Positions 23,327 through 34,746 of a DNA stretch of 64,000 nucleotides are shown piece after piece. Each line of letters starts with the position of its first letter. Position 1 is the stretch's first letter. Origin of the DNA: Paratinospora sagittata (Eukaryota; Streptophyta; Magnoliopsida; Ranunculales; Menispermaceae); assembly GCA_035771175.1 (NCBI GenBank), contig CM069604.1, forward strand, positions 19,531,115 through 19,595,114. Reading direction: 5' to 3'. The notes below the pieces were generated by a model. The model ran no database searches. It worked only from the letters and a program-made list of their open reading frames with translations, and was not told the DNA's origin. The position numbers and the translations under genes were made by a program.

Positions 23327-23567
23327 CAGGAGCACGCTAATCGATTAAGTTATGGTATAAATCCAAACTTGGGGTGACTTGTTCGTCACTTTCACATCTT
23401 GATGCCCTAGGATGCTCACTTTGAAATGTACAAGGAAGCCGTTCAAGAACCATTGCTACTCTTATTATCAACTTGATCTTTGTTTGATTCTGAATCTTTT
23501 GATCCCTATTTTACCAGTTTTTCACCGAGACATTTCAATTTTTTACCACTGTCATTTTGTTCTATCA
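23327..23567 (+). promoter_or_regulatory. Block upstream of the env-like ORF (right part) with TATA box
   Basis: Continues the block broken at 14484. It has an AGGAGCACGCT motif at 23328 and TATAAATC at 23356-23363, 205-212 bases before the ATG of the env-like ORF at 23568. No primer site or LTR end lies between. Confidence 0.4.
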
Positions 23568-26353
23568 ATGGCTCCAAAGACAAAGAAGTTTCACACTTTC
23601 TCAGCTAGAAAAAGAGCTTCATCACCCTCACCACCTCCACCTAGGAGAGTGAGACAAAGAACTGAACCAACCCAAGTTGAACCAGTTGAGGCACCCACAG
23701 CCGAAGCACCCACACCTCAGGTAGAAACCTCAACCAAAGTTCCACACACATCTCCTTCAACCTAGAAATCCAAAAAGGGAGATAAAGCTGAAAAGTTTGC
23801 CAACCGTGCTGTGATTGACGACTGTTTTGTTGATTTTGAGTTCTTTACCAGTTCACACCTAGATGTTTTATCCCTGTTTGAGTTCTTAGGCTGGACCAAA
23901 CTGCTTACCTAACATTCTAAATGGTATCCTAGTCTTGTCAGCCAATTCTTTCAAAATCTTGAAGAGAAACCCAGATCAAGACTTGTAAAATAGTCCAAAG
24001 TCAAAGGAAAATCTATAGAGATTTCTCCTAAATTCTTTTCAGATACCTTCTCACTGCCCAGTGATGAGAGTGTCCACATTATCTCTTTTACCAAGGGAAA
24101 ATTCCATTACCCAGGTTATGACAATCTTTCTGCCCTGAATCTAATATCCAGGAAAAAGGATCATGTGAGTGTTGATAAGAAACTCACTAACCAATCCTTT
24201 GAGCTCATTCCCAGAATAATTCACAACATCATTACCCATATCATTCAGCCCAAGTCAGGCAGTAGGGGCAATGTGAATGAACTTGACTTGTTCCTGGTAT
24301 GGTGCATTTTGGAGAAGAAGAAGATTAATCTCGCCCACATTCTCATACACGTCATGGACATTATGGTCAGCAAAGGAGGAGGACTTCCTTTTGGAATGTA
24401 CCTCACCACACTGCTTGAGAGAAGTAGAGTGAACATCAGTGGTGAAGATGCTAAATAAACCAGCAGATATCACTGCATTGGTCAGACAACTGTGAAGTTA
24501 ATGAGATATGTTTATGTTTCTGCATTAGAAAAATGGTTCCCAATGGCAGAAATTCCACAAGAAGGAGAATCCAATGGAAAAGGAGAAGCTTAGACTGAAG
24601 CAAGAGGAGAAGCTGTTCCTGAAGTAGAAAAAAAAGTTGTTCAATCTTCAAATGATCAGGCTGATCATACTTTGGAGGAGCAAGCTGATCCTGTCATTGA
24701 AACTAAACATGTTGCAACTCAAGCTGTAGAGGTTGAGTATGTTGAACCCGTTGTTGAAGAAGTTCAAGAAGAATGTATGGCTGAAGCTCAAATAGTTGAT
24801 ATTCTGACTAAGGCTTAGGTTGAACAAAATTGAAGAGGCTCATATAAAGCAAGCTGTTCAAACTGTCCAAGACTGTCAGGATGAGTAGACTAATAAGGCT
24901 GAAGATGATGTCATGGAGGAAGTTAACCAAATTGCACAGGCTGCCGTTGAAGAACAACTAATTGCACGAGAGGTTGTTGATGCAATCATGGAAGATATCA
25001 TTGATGAAGTTGTTCAGGAAAGAGTTAGCATTGACTCAGAGAGGATAATTTCTGATCAACCATCCCTTGTCGATGTTCTTTTATCAGAGGAACCTCATGT
25101 TCTCAGAGAAGGAGGGTCTGTTGATAAGGAGATTCAAGAAGAAGAAGAATCTCTTACTGTTGGCATGAAATCTACTGAGGAAAAGGGTTATGAACTTGCT
25201 ATCATACCCTACAGTGGAGTTGAGATAAGAATGGATGCTGACAAAGAAGTTCAGAGTGAAGAACATCATGAGGCTGCTGCTAATCTTCAGGAAGAGAAAA
25301 TGGAGTGGAAGAAACTCAGGAGGAGAGTTCATCTTCACATGATCAATCTGATTACCATTCACCATCCTATCCTTTTTCCAGCATGCCTGCTGATTATTTC
25401 TTTAAAGAAGAAGATTTTCTAAGGAAAGTCAGAGAATATCAAATTTTTGTTATGTCTCAGCTGATGAACAAGTTGGAACAAAATCAGTTGTAGCAGAAGA
25501 ATGAGATATTAACAGAAATTAGGAATTCTCTGAAGATTCAGGAAAATGAAGAGATTAAAGAATACACCACTCACTTGACCCAAGCAACAAAAATGTTAGG
25601 GAAAGTGACACAACAAATGGATAGACAGTTGGGTGTTATGCAATCTTTACCTTCATCGAGTTCTACTTCCTCACCTACTAATGGTATTATGAAAGATATT
25701 CAAGAAAGTTTGCAACAAATCAAGGCATTCATGAAGGCCTTCATTGCTTCGGCTCAATCAAGACCTCAGACAATAAGTCTACAGTTTCCACAAGCCATAA
25801 TACAAGCCTTACCAAGTCACTCAGAACCCACTCCACCAAGACATGCCTCCAGTGACTCAAGTGTAGAAATTCTAAAGAAGATTTATGAGGACCTTCAAAG
25901 TTTAAAAGGTAAGGTTGCTGAGTCCTCTGAGGACACCTCTAACACAGAGGCTCTGCAATCATTCTTGGATGCTATCTTGGACCAAACATCTAGCAAAATT
26001 AATCTTGATCCAGTGCTAAAGGCCATTTCAACTTTAAAGGACAGTGTAAACATTGTTGGCCCAACACCTTCTGAAGATAGCAGACTGACCAAGATTCTAG
26101 ACTTGGTCACTCGAGCTTATGAGAAGATGTTCACAATAGAAAATAAGATGCCATTCCATGCCACTTCAATGATCGATCTGTCATACACTATTACAACTGT
26201 TGCAGATCGTGCTGAGGGTGTTGTAGGCTTCTTTGAAGACCTTTCCAAGGCAATGAACAATAGATTACACTCAACTGTTTGGTACATTGCCTCATGCGTG
26301 AAATGTTTTGGCATTCTCTTTCATCTGTTGGAGAAGAATGGTGTAAATGTTCC
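23568..26353 (+). pseudogene. Sire-1 env-like ORF, part 1
   Basis: ATG at 23568 starts a basic, proline-rich N-terminus (MAPKTKKFHTF, then SPPPPRR). A TAG at 23763-23765 follows, and the same frame goes on through FVDFEFFTSSHLDVLSLFEFLGW and FHYPGYDNLSALNLISRKK to a globular region (24165-24458) like the 'putative plant transposon protein' domain of SIRE-type env-like proteins. Next is a Glu-rich segment likely to form coiled coil (24650-25330, at least two frameshifts), then a Ser/Pro-rich part (25575-26353) with further helical stretches. The protein's role is unproven; the env label rests on position between pol and PPT. I see no convincing signal peptide or transmembrane segment. Athila-1 splits it at 26353/26354. 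Confidence 0.65.
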
Positions 26354-27759
26354 TGATGGATGCAAACCGCAAGTGTACGGTTGCCAAGTTATAATATAAA
26401 CTGATGAGAATCGGGTATCGTCCTCAGGGATAGTGTTACTACACTAATTATGTGGTTCCTAGCCTTAATTTTATCTAGAAAACCAAATTTTAATGACCAA
26501 TAAACAAAACTATTATTTAAACAAAAACAATGAATAAAATAACAACTATTAGAATTTCCTGGAGAAAAATCAATATTAAAATACCTAGAGATTGAATTTC
26601 ACCTAATTATCAATTATGCAATATTAATCATGGTTATTATCAAATCCTTATTCGTGTTTATAAGTCAAAATCCTATAGTTTCTAACACCTTCTGTCGAGT
26701 GCCGCATTAGAACCTATTACCAAAACACTAGTTTTGATCTATCGATAAAAACTAATATATTAGCAATGCATTACGCTCTATGATTTTCCTACAACTTCAT
26801 AAGACATCGCATAACTATTGATACTACGACCATCCCATGTTATATTTCTCATGTTTTAACCTAGAGAACCCTCTATCGAGTGCCACCCCCAAGTCTAGGA
26901 TCATTCGATCAGTGGCCAGAAGATCAAAAGCATTAAGCATGCAGAAATATAAATAAACCAGAATAAATCATTGATAATAAATAAAAAACTAATATTATTG
27001 AATAAAATCTAATATAGGATCCATCTTCTCTCTAGACTAACAAGTTAGTTCATAACTTGGACAAAAATAACACAAGATATGGAGAAGATATGAATAATAA
27101 ACATGAATATCAAACTAAAAATATGGAACTTGAATCTTCTTCCGAATCTTCGCAATTCTTCCTCCTAGCCGCCTTGTTCTCTTCTCCCCTCTGTTCTCTT
27201 TGAAAAACCCTAACTTTTGATATCTTCCCTGCTCTCCAAGTCATCCCAAAATAATTAGAAAGTTTTGTTGCCAAAATCGCTCATAATTGCTAAAAACGCA
27301 TTCGAGACCCTTTCAGCACCGCGACATTACCGCCTCTAGCACCGCGACGCTCCAATAGTCCAATTGCAGCACCGCGGCGCCCAGACCTATCCTATTTTGC
27401 ACATGCCAGTGCCGCGCCGTCCAAAATCGAGTGTTTTCCATATTTTGTGAACTTTAGCCAAATTTTCACTCTTCATTCTTGGGTTCTTCATGCTTCTCCT
27501 TTGCACTTTCTTGAATATATTTTCATCATCCAAATCAATAACTAATGCATCCAAATACCTACAAAACAAATCAAATCAAATCAATAACACACTAAATTAT
27601 TAATTAAATCAAATTATAAACTAATGAACTAAAATAATGAATAAAAACCCAATTAATTCCTAAACTAACAAATGTATTAAAACTAACACAAACATATGAA
27701 ACTAATGCATGAAATGTCCTAAAACATACACTTTAACCTATCAAAATATGCAACTATCA
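26354..27759 (-). repeat. Athila-1 3' LTR (left copy)
   Basis: Plus strand TGATGGATGCAAACCGCAAG to CAACTATCA; 1,406 bp. It contains CG-rich modules (AGCACCGCGACATT, AGCACCGCGACGCT, AGCACCGCGGCGCC, AGTGCCGCGCCGTC) at about 27310-27420. Confidence 0.93.
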
Positions 27760-29400
27760 AATCCCCCGAAACTTAGGACTTTGATCATCCCGAGCAAGGG
27801 GAAAACAAAACTAGAACTAAAGATTAACACAACCCTTTTAAAGTCACAATCTTGCACAATTAAAGACTTAACTCAACATTATACACTTATATATAACCTC
27901 TAAGATTCCACCAAATAGAACATTCATTTCTAGGAAGAACTTCAGGAGTTTAAATTTGTCTAGAATTTCAACCCAACTCTCACCAAATTTTCCTTTGATT
28001 CTTTCACACATGAGTACATAGCTAATCTCATCAAACTAATCATGCAAGTCATGAACAAGTGCAAGCAAGTGTAAAATATGAGATCTCATAATATATGGTT
28101 TAAGTTGGAATTCCATAGGCAAATTTTTCACACCATTCTCCACTAATGTAGAACACACACCATTCAGAATCACTAGGTTTTTCATAGGTTGTAATGTAAG
28201 GTCAAGGTTCAAAGGTAGGGAAAAATAGGAAAATTTTAGCTCAAAACACACTAAACACTTTGATCAATTACTAACATCCACTGCATTACATTCGAAACCA
28301 AAACCTCTTTTCAACACATATATCCTTTCAACTATTCCCATTCTTTTGTTTGTTTTTAATTTTTTAATTTTTTTTATCATCATTCACTTTTCTTTTATAG
28401 AATGCTACACCCCCAAACTTACTTCTTTTCAACACATAGATGTAACACCCTTTTCTTCTCTTTTTCATCTTTTCAATATAATCCATAAGCAAACTTCACA
28501 TTTTTTTTTCTTTTTTACCACCCTTTTTCATCTGTTTTCTTTTTCTTTCCCATTGCTCTTCATTCCAAATAATAACACTCGAACATGGTCAAAGTGTATA
28601 AGGTACATAAGTTGAAAAATAGGGAATTTAAACATGACAAGCTCAAAATTTATGATGCATAAGTAACAAAGAAAAAGATATTCAACTCAAAATGGGAACT
28701 ATGGATACAATAAAAAGTAGGGTAGGCTATTTGGCTCAAGCTTTTCCAAACATGGCCTAATTCATTTTCCTCAGTGTGTTTTCTAGGATTTCGTCTCGAG
28801 TGGTGATCAAACTTATTCTAGAATCCCTAGAGATCTAAGATAGGACTTACCAAGCAAAGGTTCATTCCCAACAATCTTAATCTAATGATCAAAACCATGT
28901 ACAAATGGTTAAGTCTCTCTAATAGAACTCAACAAAAATGGAACAAGCACACAGACATATAGTAACTCTCTACATGCTCCTATCGTTTCATATCTTTAAA
29001 GTGTTCTCTTTTTATTGGCCCTCCGTAAGTAAGTCTAAAGTTGTAAAAGAATGTGACTTCCTAACCTAAACTAATGCATATTTAGAAAACTTACCATGAC
29101 AAAAATTCAAAATTTAAAACTTTTCCCCCAAACTTAAAAGCGAGCATTATCCTGAATGCATGACATAAATAAAGAAAATTAGAGGCAAATATATAAAAGA
29201 AAAGAGTTTAGAAAAACCCCTTTAACCTAAATGGGTGTAGATATCTTATGATGAACTCCAATCGCCTCTCCTAGATGCTCTAAGAAGACCCCCAAACTTG
29301 TTTTAGAACCTAGAAAGGAAAAGAAATGAATATGTCAATGGTACGAACTTTACTATAATGACTAAAATGAAAACAAAAACAAAAACAAAATAAGAAAACT
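27760..29400 (-). other. Athila-1 3' non-coding tail between pol and LTR
   Basis: About 1.6 kb with no plausible coding frame in either direction. It opens beside the LTR with AATCCCCCGAAACTTAGGAC (purine-rich on the minus strand, the likely PPT) and includes pyrimidine-rich blocks at 28340-28600. The same sequence, recognisably aligned, occurs at 57374-59080 in Athila-2 (for example CCATAGGCAAAT, CTCCACTAATGTAGA and AGGTTGTAATGTA in the same order). The env-like ORF expected here is absent. Confidence 0.7.
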
Positions 29401-30716
29401 CCAAAATCGATGGGTTGCCTCCCAACAAGCGCTTGCGATCATCCCGCCGCACCTCCTGGCCAAAGTAGTGCTTCAACCATTGTCCATTGACTCGAAAGCA
29501 TACAAAACTCTAATTCTTTAGCTTAACAGCTCCAAAAGGGAAGACGCGCTCCACCATGAAAGGTGCCGACCATCTTGACTTCAACTTACCCGGGAACAAC
29601 TTCAATCTGGAATTGAATAGGAGTACTTGTTGCCCCGGTTTAAAATATCTCTTCTCAATGTTCTTGTCGTGCCACTTCTTGGTCCGCTCCTTGTAGATCT
29701 TTGCATTCTCATAGGCATCATTCCTAAATTCTTCCATCCCCCTTAGTTGTAGTAACCTTTGATCATCGGATGCCTTTAAGTCAAAATTGAGCTTTTTCAC
29801 CGCCCAATAAGCTTGATGCTCTAACTCCACCGGTAAGTGACAAGACTTCCCAAACACAAGGCAGTAAGGAAACATCCCAATAGGAGTCTTCAATGCAGTC
29901 TGATACGCCCATAAAGCCTCATCATGCTTCAAAGACCAATCCTTCCTAGTAACATTGACGGTCTTCTCCAAAATTTGCTTAACTTCCCGGTTGCTCACTT
30001 CAGCTTTCCATTGGTTTGAGGATGGTATGAAAGTACTACTTTATGTTTCACCCCATAGTTGGCAAGAAGAGATTGTATAATTTGTTGCAGAAGTGGGTAC
30101 CTTCATCACCTGTGATAGCCCTAGGAGTGCCAAATCTAGTAAATATGTTATTGTGTAGAGATTTCAGCACCACCTTATCATCATTCATCTTCGTAGCTAT
30201 ATCTTTAACCCACTTGGATACGTAATCCACCGCCAAAAGTATATACGTCTTGCCAAATGAAGGAGGAAAAGGGCTCATAAAGTCAATACCCCATGCATCA
30301 AAAAGCTCCACCTGTAAGATATTTGTCAACTGTAACTCATGTCGCCTAGAGATGGTACCAAGACGTTGACATCTATCACATGTCTTCACAAAGATGTAGC
30401 TATCAGGAAACATAGTGGGCCAATAAAACCCACTTTGAAGAACCTTTGTCGTTGTCCTTATAGGCCCAAAATGACCTCCATAGGGAGAACAATGGCCCTC
30501 ACGAAGAATGGCTTGAACCTCCTCTTCCGGTACACACCCCCGAACCATTTTATCATTGCACCTCTTAAATAGCAAGGGTTCATCCCAAAGGTAGAATCGC
30601 ACATCATGTAGAAACTTCTTCTTCCTTGTATATGATAAATCCGGAGGCAAAGTACCACCAACTATGTAACTAGCAAAATTAGCATACCATGAAGTTTGCA
30701 CTCGCAATCCATACAA
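29400..30716 (-). pseudogene. Athila-1 integrase
   Basis: Minus-strand blocks in order: EEEVQAILREGHCSPYGGHF and VKTCDRCQRLG (HHCC zinc site, about 30530-30350); WGIDFMSPFP with the first catalytic Asp; AVDYVSKWVKDIA; and TGDEGTHFCNKL with the second Asp (about 30100). The frame then breaks. Near 30000-30012 one base is missing in the HPQTNG-to-AEVSNRE region, so the part with the third catalytic residue (Glu) lies in the next frame (29998 to 29510, [13 protein letters not shown] onward). The C-terminus runs through [21 protein letters not shown] to the RLLGGNP peptide at about 29408-29435. Confidence 0.85.
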
Positions 30717-32160
30717 TTGCTCATCCGGGAAAGTCTCAAGGATTGGTTGTCTTCCTCTTCATATTGCAACCGAGATAGATGGTCGGCTACAACATTTTCA
30801 CTTCCCTTCTTGTCTCTAATCTCCATATCAAACTCTTGAAGTAAGAGGACCCATCGAATCAACCGAGGCTTTGCATCTTTCTTCTCAAATAAGTAGCGGA
30901 TGGCTGCATGATCCGTGTAAACTATCACCTTCAACCCAATGATGTAGGATCTAAACTTTTCACATGCAAAGACCACCACTAGTAATTCCTTCTCGGTTGC
31001 AGTGTAATTTTGTTGAGCCCCATCAAGTGTCCTACTCGCATAGTAGATTGCTTGGAACATATTTTCTCTCTGTTGCCCAAGAACTGCTCCTACTGGATAG
31101 TCGCTCGTATCACACATGATCACGAACGGTTTACTCCAATCTGGTATCACCATGATAGGTGTTGATATCAAATCTTTCTTGATCAACTCAAAAGCATCCT
31201 CACAATACTCATCAAACACAAATGGAGTCTCTTTCTCAAGTAGGTTGCAAAGAGGTTTTGCAATCTTGGAAAAATTCTTTATGAATCTTCTATAAAACCC
31301 CGCATGCCCCAAGAAACTTCTTATGTCCTAAACACTCTTCGAGTGTGGAAGCTTTTTAATAGTAACAATCTTTGCCTTGTCTACCTCCAGCCCCTTAGAA
31401 GAAATCTGGTGTCCAAGAACAATCCCCTCATGGACCATGAAGTGACACTTTTCCCAATTAAGCACAAGGTTCGTTTCTTCACACCTCTTCAACACAAGGG
31501 AGAGGTTATGTAAGCAATGATCAAATGAGGACCCAAAAACCAAAAAATCATCCATGAAGATCTTCATGATGTCCTCCACCTAATCAACAAATATAGCCAT
31601 CATGCACTGTTGAAAAGTCGCTGGTGCATTACATAATCCAAATGGCATGCGTCCAAAAACAAAAGTACCATAAGGGCAAGTGAATGTAGTCCTCTCTTGA
31701 TCTTCTGGGGCAATGGTTATCTAATCATACCCCGAATACCCATCTAAAAAACAATAGTAATGGAAGCCCGCCAACCGATCTAGCATTTAATCAATAAAAG
31801 GAAGAGGAAAGTGATCCTTCCTTGTGGCCTTATTGAGCTCCGGTAGTCTATGCAAACTTTCCAACCCATCACTGTTCTAGTAGAAAGCATCTCATTCTTA
31901 TCATTCATCACCACAGACATACCACCTTTCTTAGGTACTACATGAACCGGACTCACCCACGAACTATTCGATATTGCATACACAATTCCCGCCTTCAACC
32001 ACTTCAAGATTTCAGCTTTGACTACCTCCTTCATGGGTGGATTTAGCCTACGTTGATGCTCAATTGAAGGCTTGTAAGATTCCTCCATCAAGATCTTATA
32101 CATACAAATGGAAGGGCTTATCCCCTTGATGTCAGCAATGGACCACCCCAAAGTGGATTT
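30716..32160 (-). pseudogene. Athila-1 reverse transcriptase and RNase H
   Basis: RT: WSIADIKGISPSICMYKI, EILKWLKAGIVYAISNSSWV and HVVPKKGG (32150-31900), then after frame breaks PYGTF and MPFGLCNAPATFQQC (about 31660-31600), and the catalytic FMDDF box near 31546-31560. LGHAGFYRRFIKNFSK begins the connection region. RNase H: CDTSDYPVGAVLGQQ, NYTATEKELLVVVFACEKF, YTDHAAIRYL and VVADHLSRL (31130-30780), with all acidic residues in place. Stops near 31740-31780, 31580 and 31327 interrupt it. Confidence 0.88.
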
Positions 32161-32639
32161 ATACTCTCACAAGATGCATAGTAGCTTCTCCTCCTCCATA
32201 CTAGACAATGCTGGTGATATGATGACTGGCATAATCGACTTCTCACCAAAAAATGCATAGCGAAGATGCTCCGGTAAGGGCTTCAACTCCGATTAAGACT
32301 CTACTAATTCGGGTGGTGGAGAAGGTTCAATATCTTCTACTTTGATTATTGTACTCTCAGGATTCTAGGCCTCAAGAGCTAAGGCATAATGCTGGACTTC
32401 ATCATGTAAGCCCCCATCTCTAGACATAGAACTCACAAGACACTTCTCTAAAGGATCTTCTGATGTAGCCTCCACATGTACCTCGGTCACACATGCATCA
32501 ACCATGTCCGCTACCTTAATCCGGTGACATGTATTCTCCTCCAATGGAAATTTAATAGTCTTGTATATGTTAAACAACACTTCTTCATCATTCACTCGCA
32601 AGGAAAGCTCACCACGTTGCACATCTATCAAAGCTCTTC

Positions 32640-32960
32640 TGGTAGCTAAGAATGCCGCTCAAGTATGAGAGGAATATCGCCATCTTCTTCCATGTCCATA
32701 ACAACAAAGTCCACCGGGAAGATGAACTTGTCCACCTTCACTAGCATGTCCTCAATGATACCCCGAGGGTATGTAAGTGATCGATCTGCTAGTTGCAAAG
32801 ATATTGTAGTTGGCTTAACCTCACCGAGTCCCAATTTCTTTTAAATTGACAAAGGCATCAAGTTAATGTTTGCACCTAGGTCACATAAAGCTTTAGTAAA
32901 ATATAAAGAACCAATGGTGCAAGGTATAGTGAAACTCCCTGGATCTTTTAGCTTTTGAGG
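32640..32960 (-). pseudogene. Athila-1 aspartic protease
   Basis: The Athila active-site loop reads ALCDLGANINLMPLSI (near 32890-32840). DLGA is the normal Athila form of the catalytic triad. A TAA directly after it (32838-32840) and frame changes near 32640 break the frame; the flap part ADRSLTYPRGIIEDMLVKVD follows. Confidence 0.8.
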
Positions 32961-34510
32961 TAGCTTCTTGTGTAGTATGGCACTACACTCTTCAGTAAGC
33001 CTCACCGTCTCGTAGTCCTCTAGCTTTCTCTTCTTCGTCATCACATTCTTCATGAACTTGACGTAGTTTGGCATTTGCTCCAATGCATCTGCAAAAGGGA
33101 TGTTGATGTGAATCTTTTTGAAAATCTCTAGAAACTTGGCGAATTGCTCGTCAACCTTCTTCTTTTCAAATCTCTGAGGAAATTTAAGAGGAGTTGGGAG
33201 TTTAGGAGGGTTATCCATGGAAATAATAGAACCAGGCCGGTAGGGCCTCTCATGTGGCTTCTCCCCCTTTGATGACTCAACTTCCTTTTCTTTACTCGGC
33301 TTGGACCTAGTGCTTGGCTCCTCATGCTCTTTAGTGGGTGGTGGTGGTGTACTTAGGCTCGAATCAGCCCCCTTTACTCCCTTTCCACTTCTCAAGGAAA
33401 TGGCTTGACATTGCTCTTTTGAGTTTACCTCAGTGTTGCTACGTAGTGACCCCCTTTGTTGGGTACTCATCTGTGATGCTAACTGCCCCACTTGCACCTC
33501 TAAATTCTTGATAAAAGCCCTTGTCTCCATTATGAAAGAATTCATCAACTCATTACTAGTAGGCTTCTTATCTTGTGCTTGAGTGTAGATACCTGGTGGA
33601 GGTTGTAAGGTATTCCTTGTATTGGCATAGGAGAAATTCTCATGATTACGAACTCCCGGGTGGTATTGATTTCGCACACCTTAATTGTTTCTATAATTGT
33701 ACCCCCGGTTGTTGATGTATTGTATTTGCCGCTTTCTCAATAAATGGTTGTGCACTTTGAGTAGTAAGTAAGTTGATGCGAAAGGCTTGAAATTTGTGCC
33801 AAAAGGGATGTGATAGTATCTACTTCATGCAACCCGACTACCTTCTTCACCATGGATCTTGCCCCTGGAACTTCATAGGTATTGGTAGCCATATCCTCCA
33901 ACAAGCTAAATGCCTCAAGTGTAGTCTTGGACAACAATGAACCGTCGAAATCCGCATCTACTAGAGTCCTTGTAGAAAATGTCATCCTATTGTAGAAAAG
34001 TTGAAGCTGTAACCAATCTTGAAACCCATGTTGAGGACATTTCCTCAACAACTCCTTGAATCTCTCCTAAGAGTCATATAGATCCGACTTTTGTTACTTG
34101 AATTGCCCAATCTCAGCTCGTAGTTGAGCGGTCTTCGCGAGAGGAAAGAACTTATGTAGAAACTTGTATACCATGTCCTCTCATGTTGCTATGCTATTTG
34201 GTTGCAAGGATTGCAACCATGCTCTTGCCTTGTCCCGAAGTGATAATGGGAACAACCTCAGTCTAATGGTGTCTTCAGGAACACCATTCATCTTCACAAT
34301 GTCACACATCTCCAAGAAAGTGGTGATGTGGATAGTTGGATCTTCCATAGGGAAACCTCCAAATTGGTGATGCTGGACCATCGAGATCAAAGTCGGCTTC
34401 AACTCAAAGTTGTTCACATTTATGTGAGTGCGAACAATGCTCGAGTAGTTGTCGTTGATGACCGGTTGGAAATAGTCCCTCAAAGTTAACTAATTTGGAT
34501 TGTTCGCCAT
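32841..34510 (-). pseudogene. gag: Athila-1 gag
   Basis: Minus-strand frame from 34483: LISMVQHHQFGGFPMEDP, HITTFLEMCDIVKMNGV, RLRLFPLSLRDKARAWLQSL, the standard Athila/retrotrans_gag capsid. After a stop near 34180 comes ELLRKCPQHGFQDWLQLQLFY (34051-33990). The part at 33677-32960 holds FIKNLEVQVGQLASQMSTQQ, AISLRSGK, a proline-rich linker, and PTPLKFPQRFEKKKVDEQFA before the protease. Several stops interrupt it. Confidence 0.85.
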
Positions 34511-34723
34511 TGCTTCAATGCCTATTCTTCTTTCTTTTCTTAGTCTTCCAAATGTTCTCTCAAACACGGGATCCAACGATACTATCTCAAAGCTTTTCGA
34601 TCGCCGCATATACTTGGGAAACCTAAAAGAAAGAAAAAGAAAGAAAATTTCAGAAAATAACAAATAAAATCTAGATTAAAATCAAAGCTCGAAAAAACAA
34701 TAATAGTGTAAACTAAAATCTAT

Positions 34724-34746
34724 CCCCGGCAACGGCGCCAAAAACT
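34724..34746 (-). promoter_or_regulatory. Primer binding site (tRNA-Asp), Athila-1
   Basis: On the minus strand, right after the 5' LTR end, the sequence TTTTTGGCGCCGTTGCCGGGGA includes the classical Athila primer site. Confidence 0.9.

Noticed and set aside
28346..28615. Hydrophobic ORF in the Athila-1 tail, considered as an env-like remnant
   Set aside because: It is on the wrong strand for the element and is a translation of pyrimidine-rich sequence.
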